From the NCBI GenBank assembly GCA_963808965.1, contig CAWEHU010000007.1, forward strand, positions 62,001 through 126,000: a DNA stretch of 64,000 nucleotides, read 5' to 3'. The position numbers were made by a program, and so were the translations under genes. Shown piece after piece: positions 1-8,970 of the stretch. Position 1 is the first letter of the stretch. Every line of letters begins with the position of its first letter. Origin of the DNA: CAWEHU01 sp963808965 (GTDB lineage: Bacteria; Pseudomonadota; Alphaproteobacteria; Acetobacterales; Acetobacteraceae). The notes beneath the pieces are model-generated. The model worked only from the letters and a program-made list of their open reading frames with translations. It had not been told where the DNA came from and made no database searches.

Positions 1-477
1 AATCGTCGTGCCCGAGAGCAGCAGGATCATCGTGTTGAGAAAAGGCAGGTGAAACGGGTCGAAGGTGTGGACACCAGCCGGCGGCCACATCGGCACGGCC
101 GCTCCGGCGACGTTCTCGGGGAAGAAGAAGAAGTTGAAGTAGGCCCAGAAGAAGGCGACGAAGAACATCACCTCGCTGGTGATGAATAGCGTCATCCCGT
201 AACGGAGCCCGAGCCGGACGACGGGCGTGTGGAGTCCGGGGGTGCGGCTCTCGCGAATGACGTCGCGCCACCAGAAGAACATCGTCGTGAGCACGACGAT
301 GAGGCCGAGGGCCAGCATGATCCAGCTGTCGTAGTGGGCGACGAAGATGATCCCGAGCACGGTGAACAGACCGCCGACCGCGCCGACGATCGGCCATGGG
401 CTGGGATCGACCAGATGGTACGGCTGCTTCAGGCCCGAGCTCGTCGGAACCGTGGCGGAATGCGCGTCGCTGTCCAT
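1..477 (-). CDS. ctaE: cytochrome c oxidase subunit III (3' end outside window)
   Basis: The first 159 codons of an aa3-type oxidase subunit III are visible; the C-terminal part lies beyond the window edge. The protein starts MDSDAHSATV and carries the family sequence KQPYHLVDPSPWP followed by hydrophobic helices, the WWRDVIRE stretch between helices 2 and 3, and FITSEVMFFVAFFWAYF with the conserved Glu of helix 3. Subunit III is an inner-membrane stabilising subunit of complex IV. In related bacteria this gene directly follows ctaG; here an MFS/SDR pair lies between them. The identification is secure from the motifs. Confidence 0.95.
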   Translation of the reverse strand, partial: MDSDAHSATVPTSSGLKQPYHLVDPSPWPIVGAVGGLFTVLGIIFVAHYDSWIMLALGLIVVLTTMFFWWRDVIRESRTPGLHTPVVRLGLRYGMTLFITSEVMFFVAFFWAYFNFFFFPENVAGAAVPMWPPAGVHTFDPFHLPFLNTMILLLSGTTI

Positions 478-607
478 GCCCGAACCCACATGAGAGCTGC
501 CGGGGATGCCGCCCCGGCACGGGTACGCGCCATCATCCGCAATTTGCCCGTGGGTTCAAGGGGCCAAGACCGCGGCCCGCGGGTGATCCGGAACCGGCGC
601 GCGCGCG

Positions 608-1375
608 TCACAGCTGCGCGGTTACGCCTCCATCGACGTACAGCACGTGCCCGGTCACGAAGCTCGAAGCGGGGGAGGCGAGAAACACCGCCGCCCCCAC
701 GAGTTCGTCCACCTCGCCCCAGCGCCCGAGCGGCGTGCGGCCCGTGAGCCACGCCGAGAACTTCTCGTCAGCAACCAATGCCGCGTTCAGCGGCGTCTTG
801 AAGTACCCGGGCCCGATGCCGTTGACGCGGATGCCGTGCTTGCCCCAGTCGATGGCCATGCCTTTGGTGAGCATCTTCACGGCACCCTTGGTCGCCGTGT
901 AGGGGGCGATCCCAGGCCGGCCCAGCTCGCTCTGAACCGAGCAGATGTTGATGATGCGCCCGCGCCCCCGTGGGATCATGTGGCGCGCGACCGCCTGCGA
1001 CACGAGAAAGACACTATCGAGATTGGAGCGGATGATCTCGTGCCACGTCTCCTCCGGGAACTCGTCGAGTGGCATGCGGCGCTGGATGCCTGCGTTGTTG
1101 ATGAGGATGTCGATCGGCCCGACCTCCGACTCGACGCGGTCGATCGCGTCCCGCACCTCGTCCCCTCGCGTCACGTCGAAAACGGCCTGATGGACGGATA
1201 ACCCCTCGCCGGAGAGCGACGTCGCCGCGTCCCCGAGCCGGCCCCGATCCCGCCCGTTGAGCACGAGCCGCGCGCCGGCCCGTCCTAGTCCGCGCGCCAG
1301 CGCATACCCGATCCCCATCGAGGAACCCGTTACCAGCGCGATCTGGCCGTCCAGTCCGAAGAGGTTGGCCGCCAC
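608..1375 (-). CDS. SDR family oxidoreductase, gluconate 5-dehydrogenase-like
   Basis: A 255-residue classical short-chain dehydrogenase. The cofactor motif TGSSMGIG is near residue 16, NNAG near 92, and the catalytic Ser and YTATK tetrad residues near 145-162. The ending VTGHVLYVDGG is typical of the family. The closest match I recognise is gluconate 5-dehydrogenase (NADP-linked oxidation of gluconate to 5-ketogluconate), but the subfamily assignment is from general resemblance; other sugar-acid or polyol substrates are possible. The start is a GTG preceded by GGGAGGA at good spacing. It follows the MFS transporter on the same strand by about 85 bp, so uptake and oxidation of one organic acid is a reasonable guess. 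Confidence 0.85.
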   Translation of the reverse strand: MAANLFGLDGQIALVTGSSMGIGYALARGLGRAGARLVLNGRDRGRLGDAATSLSGEGLSVHQAVFDVTRGDEVRDAIDRVESEVGPIDILINNAGIQRRMPLDEFPEETWHEIIRSNLDSVFLVSQAVARHMIPRGRGRIINICSVQSELGRPGIAPYTATKGAVKMLTKGMAIDWGKHGIRVNGIGPGYFKTPLNAALVADEKFSAWLTGRTPLGRWGEVDELVGAAVFLASPASSFVTGHVLYVDGGVTAQL

Positions 1376-1459
1376 GTCTGTCCTCCCTGTAGGCTGCTAC
1401 ATCAAACGCCGACTTCTTGCCCCGCATCACGCAGATCATCGAGGTCACGGCCGCGCGGT

Positions 1460-2827
1460 TCAGGCGTGTAGAAGGTAGTGATCACGGAAATCAGAACTCA
1501 GAATCGCGACATAGCTCGCCAGCGGAATCCAGGAGAGCATCGCCGCTTCCTTGGTTCCGCCGTAGTGGCTCGTGGTCCAGGCGATGATGGACGCACCGAT
1601 CAGCGGCGCGACCCCACCCGCGATGACGGCCGATATCTCGCGTCCGAACGCGACGCCGATGTAGCGGTGACGTGCGCCGAACAACTCGGGCAAGAGCGCG
1701 CCTTGGGTCGCGAACATGCCCCAGACCGCGACGAGCGCCACCGAGATCGCGATGACGCTGGAAACCGGTTCGCCGCGGCTCAGCACCCACCACACCGGGA
1801 AAGCGATGAGCAGCTGATAGCCCGCATACCAGCGATACACGGGGACGCGCCCCACGCGATCGCTCAGAAGTCCCGTCAACGGCACGATCACCGCGCCAGT
1901 CAGGCCTGCCAACAGGAGGGCGACGGTGCCGGTCTGGCCTTTGAGCCCCATGACCGCGACCATGTAGCTGATCGCGAGTGACTGGTGGATCGAGGAGCCG
2001 CCGTTCTCGGCCATGCGCAGCCCCATCACGACGAGGACGGCCTTCCTCGATTTCGTCAGCAGATGCGCCATCGGGTGCTGGTCGACCTCATGACGTGCTT
2101 CCAGCTTGGTGAAGGTCGGCGATTCTTTCAGCTTGAGACGGATCCAGATCGCGACGGCGATGATGACGACGCTCAGCAGGAAAGGCACCCGCCATAACCA
2201 ACTCTGGGAAACATCCTCGATGCGCAGAAGCACCAGGAAGTAGATCAGCGCGGCGAAAACGGTGCCGAGCTGGATGCCCATGAAGGGCAGGGCGGCGAAA
2301 TAGCCGCGTCTTGCCGTCGGTGCGTACTCGGTCATGAGCACGGCGGCGCCGGCCTGTTCCGCGCCCGCTCCAAGTCCCTGCATCAGGCGGAGACCGATCA
2401 GCATGATCGGCGCCCAGATGCCGGCCGTGGCGTAGGACGGGAGCACGCCGATCAACGTGCTGGCGGCCCCCATCAGAAGGATGGTCGCCATGAGCACGAA
2501 CTTGCGGCCGAGTCGATCTCCCAGGATGCCGAACACGATGCCGCCCACCGGGCGTATGGCGAAACCGAGGAAATAGGTGCCGAAGCTGGCGATCAGACCC
2601 ATGGCCGGATCTTGCGAAGGAAAGAAAAGGGGGCCGAATATGAGAGCCGAAGCCAAATTGTATAGCGCAAAGTCGTAATACTCGAGGGCGCTTCCCAGCG
2701 ATGCGGCCCAGGCGGCGCGGTAGAGATCCTTCGTTGTTATCACGGCCTCCGGCGTTTCCACGCCGGGGAGCGCCAAAGGCCCTTGGAGATTTGCGTCAAG
2801 CGAACTGGTGCCAGGAGTGTCTTGCAT
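1460..2827 (-). CDS. MFS transporter, metabolite:H+ symporter (ShiA/KgtP/ProP-like)
   Basis: A 12-helix major facilitator of about 455 residues. The early sequence SLGSALEYYDFALYNLASAL and the loop GDRLGRKFVLMATI are hallmarks of the metabolite:H+ symporter branch, whose members carry organic acids or betaines such as shikimate, alpha-ketoglutarate, citrate or proline. I chose the ATG at 2827 because a strong purine-rich site (GAGGGGGGAA) lies just upstream; an ATG at 2860 would add 11 residues. It appears to be cotranscribed with the SDR gene downstream. The pair is inserted between ctaG and ctaE. The substrate cannot be read from the sequence. Confidence 0.88.
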   Translation of the reverse strand: MQDTPGTSSLDANLQGPLALPGVETPEAVITTKDLYRAAWAASLGSALEYYDFALYNLASALIFGPLFFPSQDPAMGLIASFGTYFLGFAIRPVGGIVFGILGDRLGRKFVLMATILLMGAASTLIGVLPSYATAGIWAPIMLIGLRLMQGLGAGAEQAGAAVLMTEYAPTARRGYFAALPFMGIQLGTVFAALIYFLVLLRIEDVSQSWLWRVPFLLSVVIIAVAIWIRLKLKESPTFTKLEARHEVDQHPMAHLLTKSRKAVLVVMGLRMAENGGSSIHQSLAISYMVAVMGLKGQTGTVALLLAGLTGAVIVPLTGLLSDRVGRVPVYRWYAGYQLLIAFPVWWVLSRGEPVSSVIAISVALVAVWGMFATQGALLPELFGARHRYIGVAFGREISAVIAGGVAPLIGASIIAWTTSHYGGTKEAAMLSWIPLASYVAILSSDFRDHYLLHA

Positions 2828-2912
2828 GAATTCGGTTCCCCCCTCTTCGGCTTTCGTCATGGTCTTGCGCCGTCTTCCGGTTTACTTGCGACCGGGCGGC
2901 GGCCTTAACTCG

Positions 2913-2969
2913 GTAGTATTCCGACACTACTCACGGTTTGAGCAGATTTATAGTGTAGTAGTGTTCTAC
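2913..2969. promoter_or_regulatory. paired GTAGT/ACTAC dyads upstream of the MFS gene (possible operator)
   Basis: Two short inverted motifs lie about 25 bp apart in an AT-richer stretch 85-140 bp upstream of the MFS start. The first is GTAGTATTCCGACACTAC at 2913-2930, with GTAGT and ACTAC arms. The second is GTAGTAGTGTTCTAC at 2955-2969, which repeats the GTAGT(A/G)TT half-site. The arrangement suits a dimeric repressor of the GntR or LacI type controlling the transporter/dehydrogenase pair. No regulator gene is adjacent. This is inference from symmetry alone. Confidence 0.4.
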
Positions 2970-3093
2970 TGCTTGTCAGGCAGAGGTAATGATAGCGTTC
3001 GGTCGTCTATGAGCAAAGTTATTTGTTCGCCTAGAAGTCCCTGGCTCAGACTCGTTTCAGGCTGACTGGAACACGTGAACGCAAAATCCCGCT

Positions 3094-3184
3094 CGTCCCC
3101 GCGAAGGCGGGGATCCAGGTCTTGCACAAGGAAGTCTGGTATTGTGTCGCGAGACTGGGTTCCCGCTATTCGCCGAAACGAACG
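3094..3184. repeat. REP-like palindromic repeat pair
   Basis: A hairpin unit (stem TCCCCGC / GCGGGGA, loop GAAG, 3096-3113) ends in GATCCAGGT. About 35 bp later a degraded inverted partner begins CTGGGTTCCCGC and ends GAACGG. The same head-to-head architecture with related sequence recurs at 12127-12218. It sits between the 3' end of ctaG and the MFS promoter, a usual place for such intergenic repeats. It resembles the short dispersed palindromic elements common in alphaproteobacterial genomes. Confidence 0.65.
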
Positions 3185-3200
3185 GAGGGTGGCGCAGGCT

Positions 3201-3815
3201 TCAGCGCGCGAGCGTCGGCGGAGCCAGGTCGGCGCGCGCCCCGACATGCGGGCCGGCTTTATCGAGGGTTCCGGTCCTCGCGGCGTCGTCGAGCGAGCGG
3301 AAGAATGTGTAGGAGAGCGTGATCGTGCGCACGTCGCTGGTGTTCGGATCGCTCGCGATCGCCGGATCCACCCAGAAGCTGACCGGGAACTGCATCTCCT
3401 GCCTTGGCGTGAGCGTCTGCTGGTTGAAGCAGAAACAGGCGGTCTTGTGGAAATACTTTCCCACCTTCTCGGGCGTGACATTGTAGACGGCGACGCCGGT
3501 CACTGGCGTGGGGGCGAGATTGCGGGCGGTGTAGAAGGCGACCCGCTCGTCGCCGAGCGGCAGCCGGATATCGCGTTGGACCGGCCGGAATTCCCAGGGG
3601 AGGGCGGGGTTGGTATCGGCGTTGAAGCGCACGGTGATCGTCTGCGCGACACCGCCCGGAGCCGCTGCGAGCCCCACTTTCGGCGTGCCCGCATAGCCTG
3701 TTGCCGCGCAGAACAGCTTGTAGAGCGGGACCGCTGCGAAGGAGAGACCGATCATGCAAACGACCAGCGTCCCGAGCCCCAATCCGATCAGCTTGTTTCT
3801 GCTTTGCGTGTGCAT
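3201..3815 (-). CDS. ctaG: cytochrome c oxidase assembly protein CtaG (Cox11)
   Basis: A 204-residue Cox11/CtaG copper chaperone that delivers copper to the CuB site of oxidase subunit I. A single N-terminal transmembrane helix (about residues 8-30, GLGLGTLVVCMIGLSFAAVP) is followed by the family sequence PLYKLFC and a periplasmic domain. The copper-binding signature KTACFCFNQQ lies near residue 123, and the late sequence DVRTITLSYTFF is conserved. It follows ctaB and a small ORF, as in other alphaproteobacteria. Its usual next neighbour ctaE is displaced by about 2.7 kb. Confidence 0.95.
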   Translation of the reverse strand: MHTQSRNKLIGLGLGTLVVCMIGLSFAAVPLYKLFCAATGYAGTPKVGLAAAPGGVAQTITVRFNADTNPALPWEFRPVQRDIRLPLGDERVAFYTARNLAPTPVTGVAVYNVTPEKVGKYFHKTACFCFNQQTLTPRQEMQFPVSFWVDPAIASDPNTSDVRTITLSYTFFRSLDDAARTGTLDKAGPHVGARADLAPPTLAR

Positions 3816-3833
3816 GGCGGCCGCGATCGCGTT

Positions 3834-3986
3834 TCAGCTCTTCGTCATTTTCACGATCGTGATCGCGTAAAACAGAATGCAAACCGCGACCAGCACGAGC
3901 AGCATGGCGAGGTTGCGGCCGCGGCGGCGGCGCGAAATGTCGTCGCGTCTCGGACGGCGCAGCTCCGGGGGCGTCTGGTCGGGCAT
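3834..3986 (-). CDS. small single-helix protein between ctaB and ctaG (CoxF-like)
   Basis: A 50-residue ORF begins [12 protein letters not shown], has a very basic stretch ([10 protein letters not shown]), then one hydrophobic helix ([20 protein letters not shown]) and the end KMTKS. Its ATG starts one base after the ctaB TGA and its stop is 18 bp before ctaG, so it is translationally embedded in the oxidase operon. Position, size and the basic-then-helix layout match the tiny CoxF-type ORFs found at this place in alphaproteobacterial cox operons. Its function is unproven; an assembly role is assumed from context. Confidence 0.75.
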   Translation of the reverse strand: MPDQTPPELRRPRRDDISRRRRGRNLAMLLVLVAVCILFYAITIVKMTKS

Positions 3987-3987
3987 C

Positions 3988-4954
3988 TCAGCCCACCAGG
4001 TGGTCCACGGCGAGCGCGGAGAAGAGAAGAAACAGATACAGGATGGAAAACCTGAACGCAGCTTTGGCGGGAGCGTCCCGGGTCAGGCTTACCCCGCCTC
4101 CGTCCTGACGGTCTCGCGCCACACGGACCGCGTGTACCAGGAAGGCGCCACCGAGCAACAACGCGGCGCACGCCGTAGATCGGGCCGGAGAAGCCGATCA
4201 GCCACGGTACGAGCGACACCGGAACGAGGAGCACGGTGTAGAGCAGGATTTGTCGCCGCGTCTCCTTCGCGCCCGCGACCACCGGTAACATCGGGACGCC
4301 GGCCCGTTCGTAGTCGGCGGAGGCAAACAGCGACAGCGACCAAAAATGCGGCGGTGTCCAGAAGAAGATGATGGCGAACAATGTCAGCGGCACGAGATCG
4401 ACCGAGCCCGTTACCGCCGCCCAGCCGATCACTGGCGGAAAGGCGCCGGCGGCGCCGCCGATCACGATGTTCTGCGGCGTGCGGCGCTTCAGCCAGATCG
4501 TGTAGACGAACACGTAGAAAGCGATCGACAGCGCCAACACCACTGCGGACGCGATGTTGGTGGCGAGCCCCATGACGAGCACGGATGCGACGCCCAAGGT
4601 GACGCCGAAGCCCAGTGCCTCGCCGGGCGCGATGCGGCCATCCGGAATCGGGCGCCGCCGCGTGCGACGCATCACCGCGTCGATGTCGCGGTCGTACCAC
4701 ATATTGATCGCGCCCGCCGCGCCGGCGGCCACCGCGATACAGAGCACGGCGGTGAAGGCAAGCACCGGATGCAGATGCCCAGGCGCGACGACGAGCCCGA
4801 TCAGGCCGGTGAACACCACGAGCGCCATCACCCGCGGTTTGAGCAATGCGAGCCAGTCGCCTACCTCCGCGTCGGAGCAGAACGGCGCGGCGTCGGCCTC
4901 GGCGGGGCGGGCTTCGCCGCTTCCTTTCGGCAGTGCGGTGGATATCTCGCTCAC
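3988..4954 (-). CDS. ctaB: protoheme IX farnesyltransferase (heme O synthase), apparent frameshift
   Basis: CtaB/CyoE converts heme B to heme O, the precursor of the heme A used by this oxidase. The first 240 or so residues read well: [15 protein letters not shown] near residue 37, the prenyl-diphosphate motif [12 protein letters not shown] near 84, and later YDRD/DYERAG elements. After GFSGPIYGV the frame is lost. Dropping one base near 4168 restores a normal ending ([16 protein letters not shown] ... [20 protein letters not shown]) and a TGA at 3988-3990, exactly abutting the next ORF. Without that correction the frame runs on to 3851 with a basic nonsense tail. A sequencing insertion is the likeliest cause because heme O synthesis is needed for the adjacent oxidase. 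Confidence 0.9.
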
Positions 4955-4987
4955 CGGATTTCGCTCAGCAAGGCCGTGTCTCCCTGA

Positions 4988-6580
4988 TCAGCGGATCCGG
5001 GGCAGTTCCAAGAAGCTGTGGTGCGGCGGCGGGGAGCTGATGGTCCATTCCAGCGTGGTAGCGCCCGCGCCCCAGTAGTTGTCCGCCAAATGCTCCTTCG
5101 AGGTAAAGGTCCGGTAGAGGACGTATAGAAACACTATCGTCGAGATGCCGCCGATATAGGCCCCGATCGAGGCAACCATGTTCCATCCGGCGAAGGCATC
5201 GGGGTAATCCGGGTAGCGGCGCGGCATCCCCGACAGGCCGAGGAAGTGCATCGGGAAGAAGGTCAGGTTCACGCCGATGAAGGTCAGCCAGAAATGCACC
5301 TTGCCCCAGAACTCCGGGTACTGGCGGCCGGACATCTTGCCGATCCAGAAATAGAAGCCGCAGAACATGGAGAACACCGCGCCGAGCGACAGCACGTAGT
5401 GGAAGTGCGCGATGACGTAGTAGGTGTTGTGGACGATCTGGTCGATGCCGGCATTGGCCAGCACGACGCCGGTCACGCCGCCGATCGTGAACACGAAGAT
5501 GAAGCCGATGGCCCAGAGCATCGGCACGGTCAGCTCGATGGAGCCGCCCCACATCGTGGCGAGCCAGGAGAAAATCTTGATGCCGGTCGGCACCGCGATG
5601 ATCATGGTGGCCGCCATGAAGTAGGCGCGTGTGTCCACGTCGATCCCGGAGACGAACATGTGGTGCGCCCACACCACGGACCCGACCACGCCGATCGCGA
5701 TCATGGCGTAGACCATGCCGAGATAACCGAACACCGGCTTGCGGCTGAACGTCGAGACCACGTGGCTGATGATCCCGAAGCCCGGCAGGATCATGATGTA
5801 GACTTCCGGGTGGCCGAAGAACCAGAAGAGATGCTGGAACAGCACCGGGTCGCCGCCGCCGGCCGGATCGAAGAACGCGGTGCCGAAGTTGCGGTCCGTG
5901 ATCAGCATCGTGATCGCGCCGGCCAGCACCGGGATGGCCAAGAGCAGGAGGATGGCCGTCACCAGCTCGCCCCACACGAAGAGTGGCAGCTTGTGCATCG
6001 TCAGGCCGGGGGCGCGCATGTTGAAGACGGTGGTGATGAAGTTGATGGCGCCGAGCAGCGAACTGATGCCGGCCAGGTGCAGGGCGAACAGGGTGCAATC
6101 CATCCCCGGCCCGGGCTCGTACGTCATGTTCGAGAGCGGCGGGTAGAGCGTCCAGCCGGTCCCGGATTCGCCGAGCAGCAATCCGGTCATGACCAGGCCA
6201 AAAGCCGGCACCAGCAGCCAGAAACTGATGTTGTTCAAGCGGGGGAACGCCATGTCCGGCGCGCCGATCATGATCGGCAGGAAGTAGTTGCCGAAGCCGC
6301 CGAACGTCGCCGGCATGACCGTGAAGAAAATCATGATCAGGCCATGAGCGGTCACGATCGTGTTCCACTCCTGCCCGCTCGTGACGATGGTGTTGCCCGG
6401 GCTCTGCAACTGAGCGCGCATGATGATCGACAGCACCAGGCCGACCACGCCCGCGATGATCGAGAAGCACAGATAGAGCGTGCCGATGTCCTTGTGATTG
6501 GTGCTGAACAGCCACCGCCTCACGAAGCTTGGCTTGTGATCATGGTGCTCATGCGCGTCGTCGTGGGTCGTCACCGACAT
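4988..6580 (-). CDS. ctaD: cytochrome c oxidase subunit I
   Basis: A 530-residue heme-copper oxidase catalytic subunit with 12 transmembrane helices. Seen in order: [13 protein letters not shown], the low-spin heme ligand region [11 protein letters not shown], the CuB and crosslinked Tyr region [10 protein letters not shown], the HH pair in VVWAHHMF, and the heme a3/a ligands in AHFHYVLS. These mark an A-type aa3 oxidase pumping protons from cytochrome c to oxygen. I chose the ATG at 6580 because GAGGAG lies 8 bp upstream; a GTG at 6601 would place that ribosome site inside the gene. It lies between ctaC (34 bp upstream) and ctaB. Confidence 0.97.
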   Translation of the reverse strand: MSVTTHDDAHEHHDHKPSFVRRWLFSTNHKDIGTLYLCFSIIAGVVGLVLSIIMRAQLQSPGNTIVTSGQEWNTIVTAHGLIMIFFTVMPATFGGFGNYFLPIMIGAPDMAFPRLNNISFWLLVPAFGLVMTGLLLGESGTGWTLYPPLSNMTYEPGPGMDCTLFALHLAGISSLLGAINFITTVFNMRAPGLTMHKLPLFVWGELVTAILLLLAIPVLAGAITMLITDRNFGTAFFDPAGGGDPVLFQHLFWFFGHPEVYIMILPGFGIISHVVSTFSRKPVFGYLGMVYAMIAIGVVGSVVWAHHMFVSGIDVDTRAYFMAATMIIAVPTGIKIFSWLATMWGGSIELTVPMLWAIGFIFVFTIGGVTGVVLANAGIDQIVHNTYYVIAHFHYVLSLGAVFSMFCGFYFWIGKMSGRQYPEFWGKVHFWLTFIGVNLTFFPMHFLGLSGMPRRYPDYPDAFAGWNMVASIGAYIGGISTIVFLYVLYRTFTSKEHLADNYWGAGATTLEWTISSPPPHHSFLELPRIR

Positions 6581-6613
6581 CGTCTTGGCTCCTCTACGCA
6601 CCGACCATGCAGG

Positions 6614-7465
6614 TCAGTGCCGGGCTTCGGCAACGGAGGCGAGTTGCTCGGCCTGGCTGGCCGGCGCCGCATCCGAGAACTTGGTCTTGGCCTGATCGAG
6701 CCAGGCATTGAATTCCTGCTCCGGAACCGCGTGGATCACGATCGGCATCCGGCTGTGATTGGTCCCGCAAATCTGGTTGCATTGGCCATAAAAGGTCCCT
6801 GGCTTGTCGGCGCGGAACCAGGTCTCGATGGTCCTGCCCGGAATCGCGTAGCGCTGCACGCCGAGCGAGGGGATAAAGAAGCTGTGGATCACATCCGCGC
6901 TGGTGGCCAGAATGCGGATGTTCTTCTCGGCCGGAACGACGAGCTGGTTGTCGACCTCGAGGAGCCGCATCTGTCCCGGCTTCAACTGATCGTCCGGAAT
7001 CAAGTAGCTCGAGAAGTCGAGATTGCCCTGATCGGGATAAGTGTATTCCCAATACCACTGGTGGGCTGTCACCTTCACCGTCAAATCCGGGTCGTTGGTC
7101 CGGTCCTCGTAGTACACGAGCCGGAACGAGGGAATCGCGATGATGACGAGAATCAGCACCGGTATCACCGTCCATGCGACTTCCAGGATGGTGTTGTGGC
7201 TGGTGCGGCCGGGATTGGGATGGCGGCGGGCGCTGTAGCGGTACATCACCCAGCCGAGCAGCGCCGCCACGAAGAGTGTGATCAGCGTGATGATGACCAT
7301 CACCAGATCGTTCAGCGCGATGATCTGCGCCTTCACCGGGCTGAATGCCGGCTGCATCCCCATTTCCCAGGGGCGCGGCGCCTGCGCCATAGCGGCGGGG
7401 GCCAGGGCCACGACCAGGATCAGAGTTCCAGCAAGTGCGGCGACACGCCGCCCAAAACGCTGCAT
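6614..7465 (-). CDS. ctaC: cytochrome c oxidase subunit II
   Basis: The electron-entry subunit of complex IV. It has a signal peptide (to about residue 28, ending AAMAQA), two transmembrane helices, and a periplasmic cupredoxin domain with the aromatic patch AHQWYWEY. The CuA site reads SADVIHSFF and then GQCNQICGTNHSRMP, giving the Cys-x3-Cys-x3-His-x2-Met ligands. There is no C-terminal cytochrome c domain. The ATG at 7465 has GGAAG five bases upstream; ATG 7477 is an alternative. It is the first gene of the minus-strand oxidase operon. Confidence 0.95.
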   Translation of the reverse strand: MQRFGRRVAALAGTLILVVALAPAAMAQAPRPWEMGMQPAFSPVKAQIIALNDLVMVIITLITLFVAALLGWVMYRYSARRHPNPGRTSHNTILEVAWTVIPVLILVIIAIPSFRLVYYEDRTNDPDLTVKVTAHQWYWEYTYPDQGNLDFSSYLIPDDQLKPGQMRLLEVDNQLVVPAEKNIRILATSADVIHSFFIPSLGVQRYAIPGRTIETWFRADKPGTFYGQCNQICGTNHSRMPIVIHAVPEQEFNAWLDQAKTKFSDAAPASQAEQLASVAEARH

Positions 7466-7624
7466 CGGCGCTTCCATCTTGCGAGCGTCCGGACTGGCCC
7501 CCCGGCCCGGCTTCAGGGGAGCGAACCTGCTAGCACGCTCCATGCCCCGGCGTACAAGAGCCTTCGAGACAGATCAAGCGCCTACCCGAAACCAACAGCG
7601 CGGAAGCGGCGTCCGCGCGAAACC

Positions 7625-8314
7625 TCAGTTCGGCAATTGGGCCAGCGTGAAGATACCGAAAGGCGGCACCGACGCGGTCCGCATCAGGACGCGATCCTCG
7701 GGCGCGAACAGCGCGTCGGTCGCGAAGTCGGGGTGCCAGCCGAGCGCATGTGATGCCGGCGCCATCGCGCGCTCGACCCACCAGCGGAACCCTCGCTCGG
7801 CGGCGAAGTGATTTACGAACAGAATTTGGCCGCCCGGACGAACGACGCGGCGCATCTCGGCGAGCAGCCGGCGAGGATGCGGCACGACGGAGGCGACGAA
7901 CATCGCGACCGCCACATCGAAATGTCCGTCCGGGAACTCCATCGCCTCGGCGTCCATCTCCCGCAACGCGGTCACGTTCCCGAGATCGAGCGACGCCGCG
8001 CGTTCCCGTGCCCGGGCCAGCATTTCGGCCGAGAGGTCGATCCCGGTGATCCGCTTCTCGGGCCGGTAGTGGGGCAGGGCCAGCCCGGTGCCGACACCCA
8101 CCTCCAGCACATGCGTGCCGGGTAGGTTGTTCACGAGGCTCACCGCTCGTCGGCGCCCGAACGCCGAGATGCCGCCGAAAACCTGATCGTAAACGCCCGC
8201 CCACCGCCGATAAGCGGCGCGCACGGCATCGGCGTCTAGCGGCGCATGGGGAGCGGCACGTTGGTTGCGCCGGGCATGCAGCCCTCGAGGGGACGGATTC
8301 AGGGCGTGACTCAT
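7625..8314 (-). CDS. pmtA: class I SAM methyltransferase, phospholipid N-methyltransferase (PmtA-like)
   Basis: A 229-residue Rossmann-fold methyltransferase. Motif I is LEVGVGTGLALPHY near residue 68, motif II ITGIDLS, and the motif IV/post region includes PDGHFDVAVAMF and RVVRPGG. The sequence VYDQVFGGISAFGRR before motif I and the exact motif I are typical of the Rhodobacter-type phosphatidylethanolamine N-methyltransferase, which makes phosphatidylcholine. The window also encodes PssA and Psd, which make its substrate. A ubiquinone/menaquinone-type methyltransferase is the main alternative. Confidence 0.75.
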   Translation of the reverse strand: MSHALNPSPRGLHARRNQRAAPHAPLDADAVRAAYRRWAGVYDQVFGGISAFGRRRAVSLVNNLPGTHVLEVGVGTGLALPHYRPEKRITGIDLSAEMLARARERAASLDLGNVTALREMDAEAMEFPDGHFDVAVAMFVASVVPHPRRLLAEMRRVVRPGGQILFVNHFAAERGFRWWVERAMAPASHALGWHPDFATDALFAPEDRVLMRTASVPPFGIFTLAQLPN

Positions 8315-8480
8315 GGGCAGCGAGCTTCCTCCGTTCCCGCTGCGTAGACGTCGCCGCCGACCGGCGCAAGCCCAAGCTGTGCGTTTCGCCCCCCACGGGG
8401 CATGGGATTGCGTCCGAAGCTGACCGAAACCGCACAGAAATCCGGCCGATGCCGCGGTTCTCGCGGGCTTGGCCGGCGGT

Positions 8481-8690
8481 TCAGTCCGTCGGCGACAGAT
8501 TTACCGCGGCGCTCCGGCCGTTCTGCTGCTGCTCGATTTCGAAGCCGACCTTCTGGCCCTCGTTAAGCGTGCGAAGGCCGGCTTTCTGCACGGCGCTGAT
8601 GTGGACGAACACGTCCTTGCCCCCTGTATCGGGAGCGATGAACCCGTAGCCCTTGGTCGGGTTGAACCACTTCACGGTGCCCTTGGGCAT
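8481..8690 (-). CDS. cspA: cold shock protein (CspA family)
   Basis: A 69-residue single cold-shock domain that binds single-stranded RNA and DNA. It opens [18 protein letters not shown], with RNP1 (KGYGFI) and RNP2 (VFVHIS) both intact, and the linker [10 protein letters not shown] typical of alphaproteobacterial Csp proteins. The ATG at 8690 is preferred; a GTG two codons earlier is possible. It is monocistronic by spacing. It probably acts as an RNA chaperone, though whether it is cold-inducible cannot be read here. Confidence 0.93.
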   Translation of the reverse strand: MPKGTVKWFNPTKGYGFIAPDTGGKDVFVHISAVQKAGLRTLNEGQKVGFEIEQQQNGRSAAVNLSPTD

Positions 8691-8970
8691 CGACACGGTG
8701 CCTTTCTGCCTGCGGCGAACCCGCGCCTATCCGCGCGGAGCCACGCGATTGAACAGGGGCACGCGGGCCAAGCCCGAACGGCCGGAACCCGCGACGCCCT
8801 TCCCTTCGGCAGGGGCTCGTCATTTTTCCCTGGACAGAACGGCTCCGGGGGCCTGTTCGCGGCGAGACTGTGTGCCTGCCGAAGTGCAACGATAGCGCGC
8901 AGGTACTCTCGCTCGCAACGAATCGAGTCGGGTGCCGACCATTCTTTCGACGGATGAAGCCGGGGCCTCG

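Noticed and set aside
5246..7753. Very long plus-strand open frame across ctaD and ctaC
   Set aside because: It is antisense to two certain oxidase genes and is His/Asp/Arg-rich low-complexity sequence, the usual shadow of a high-GC gene.
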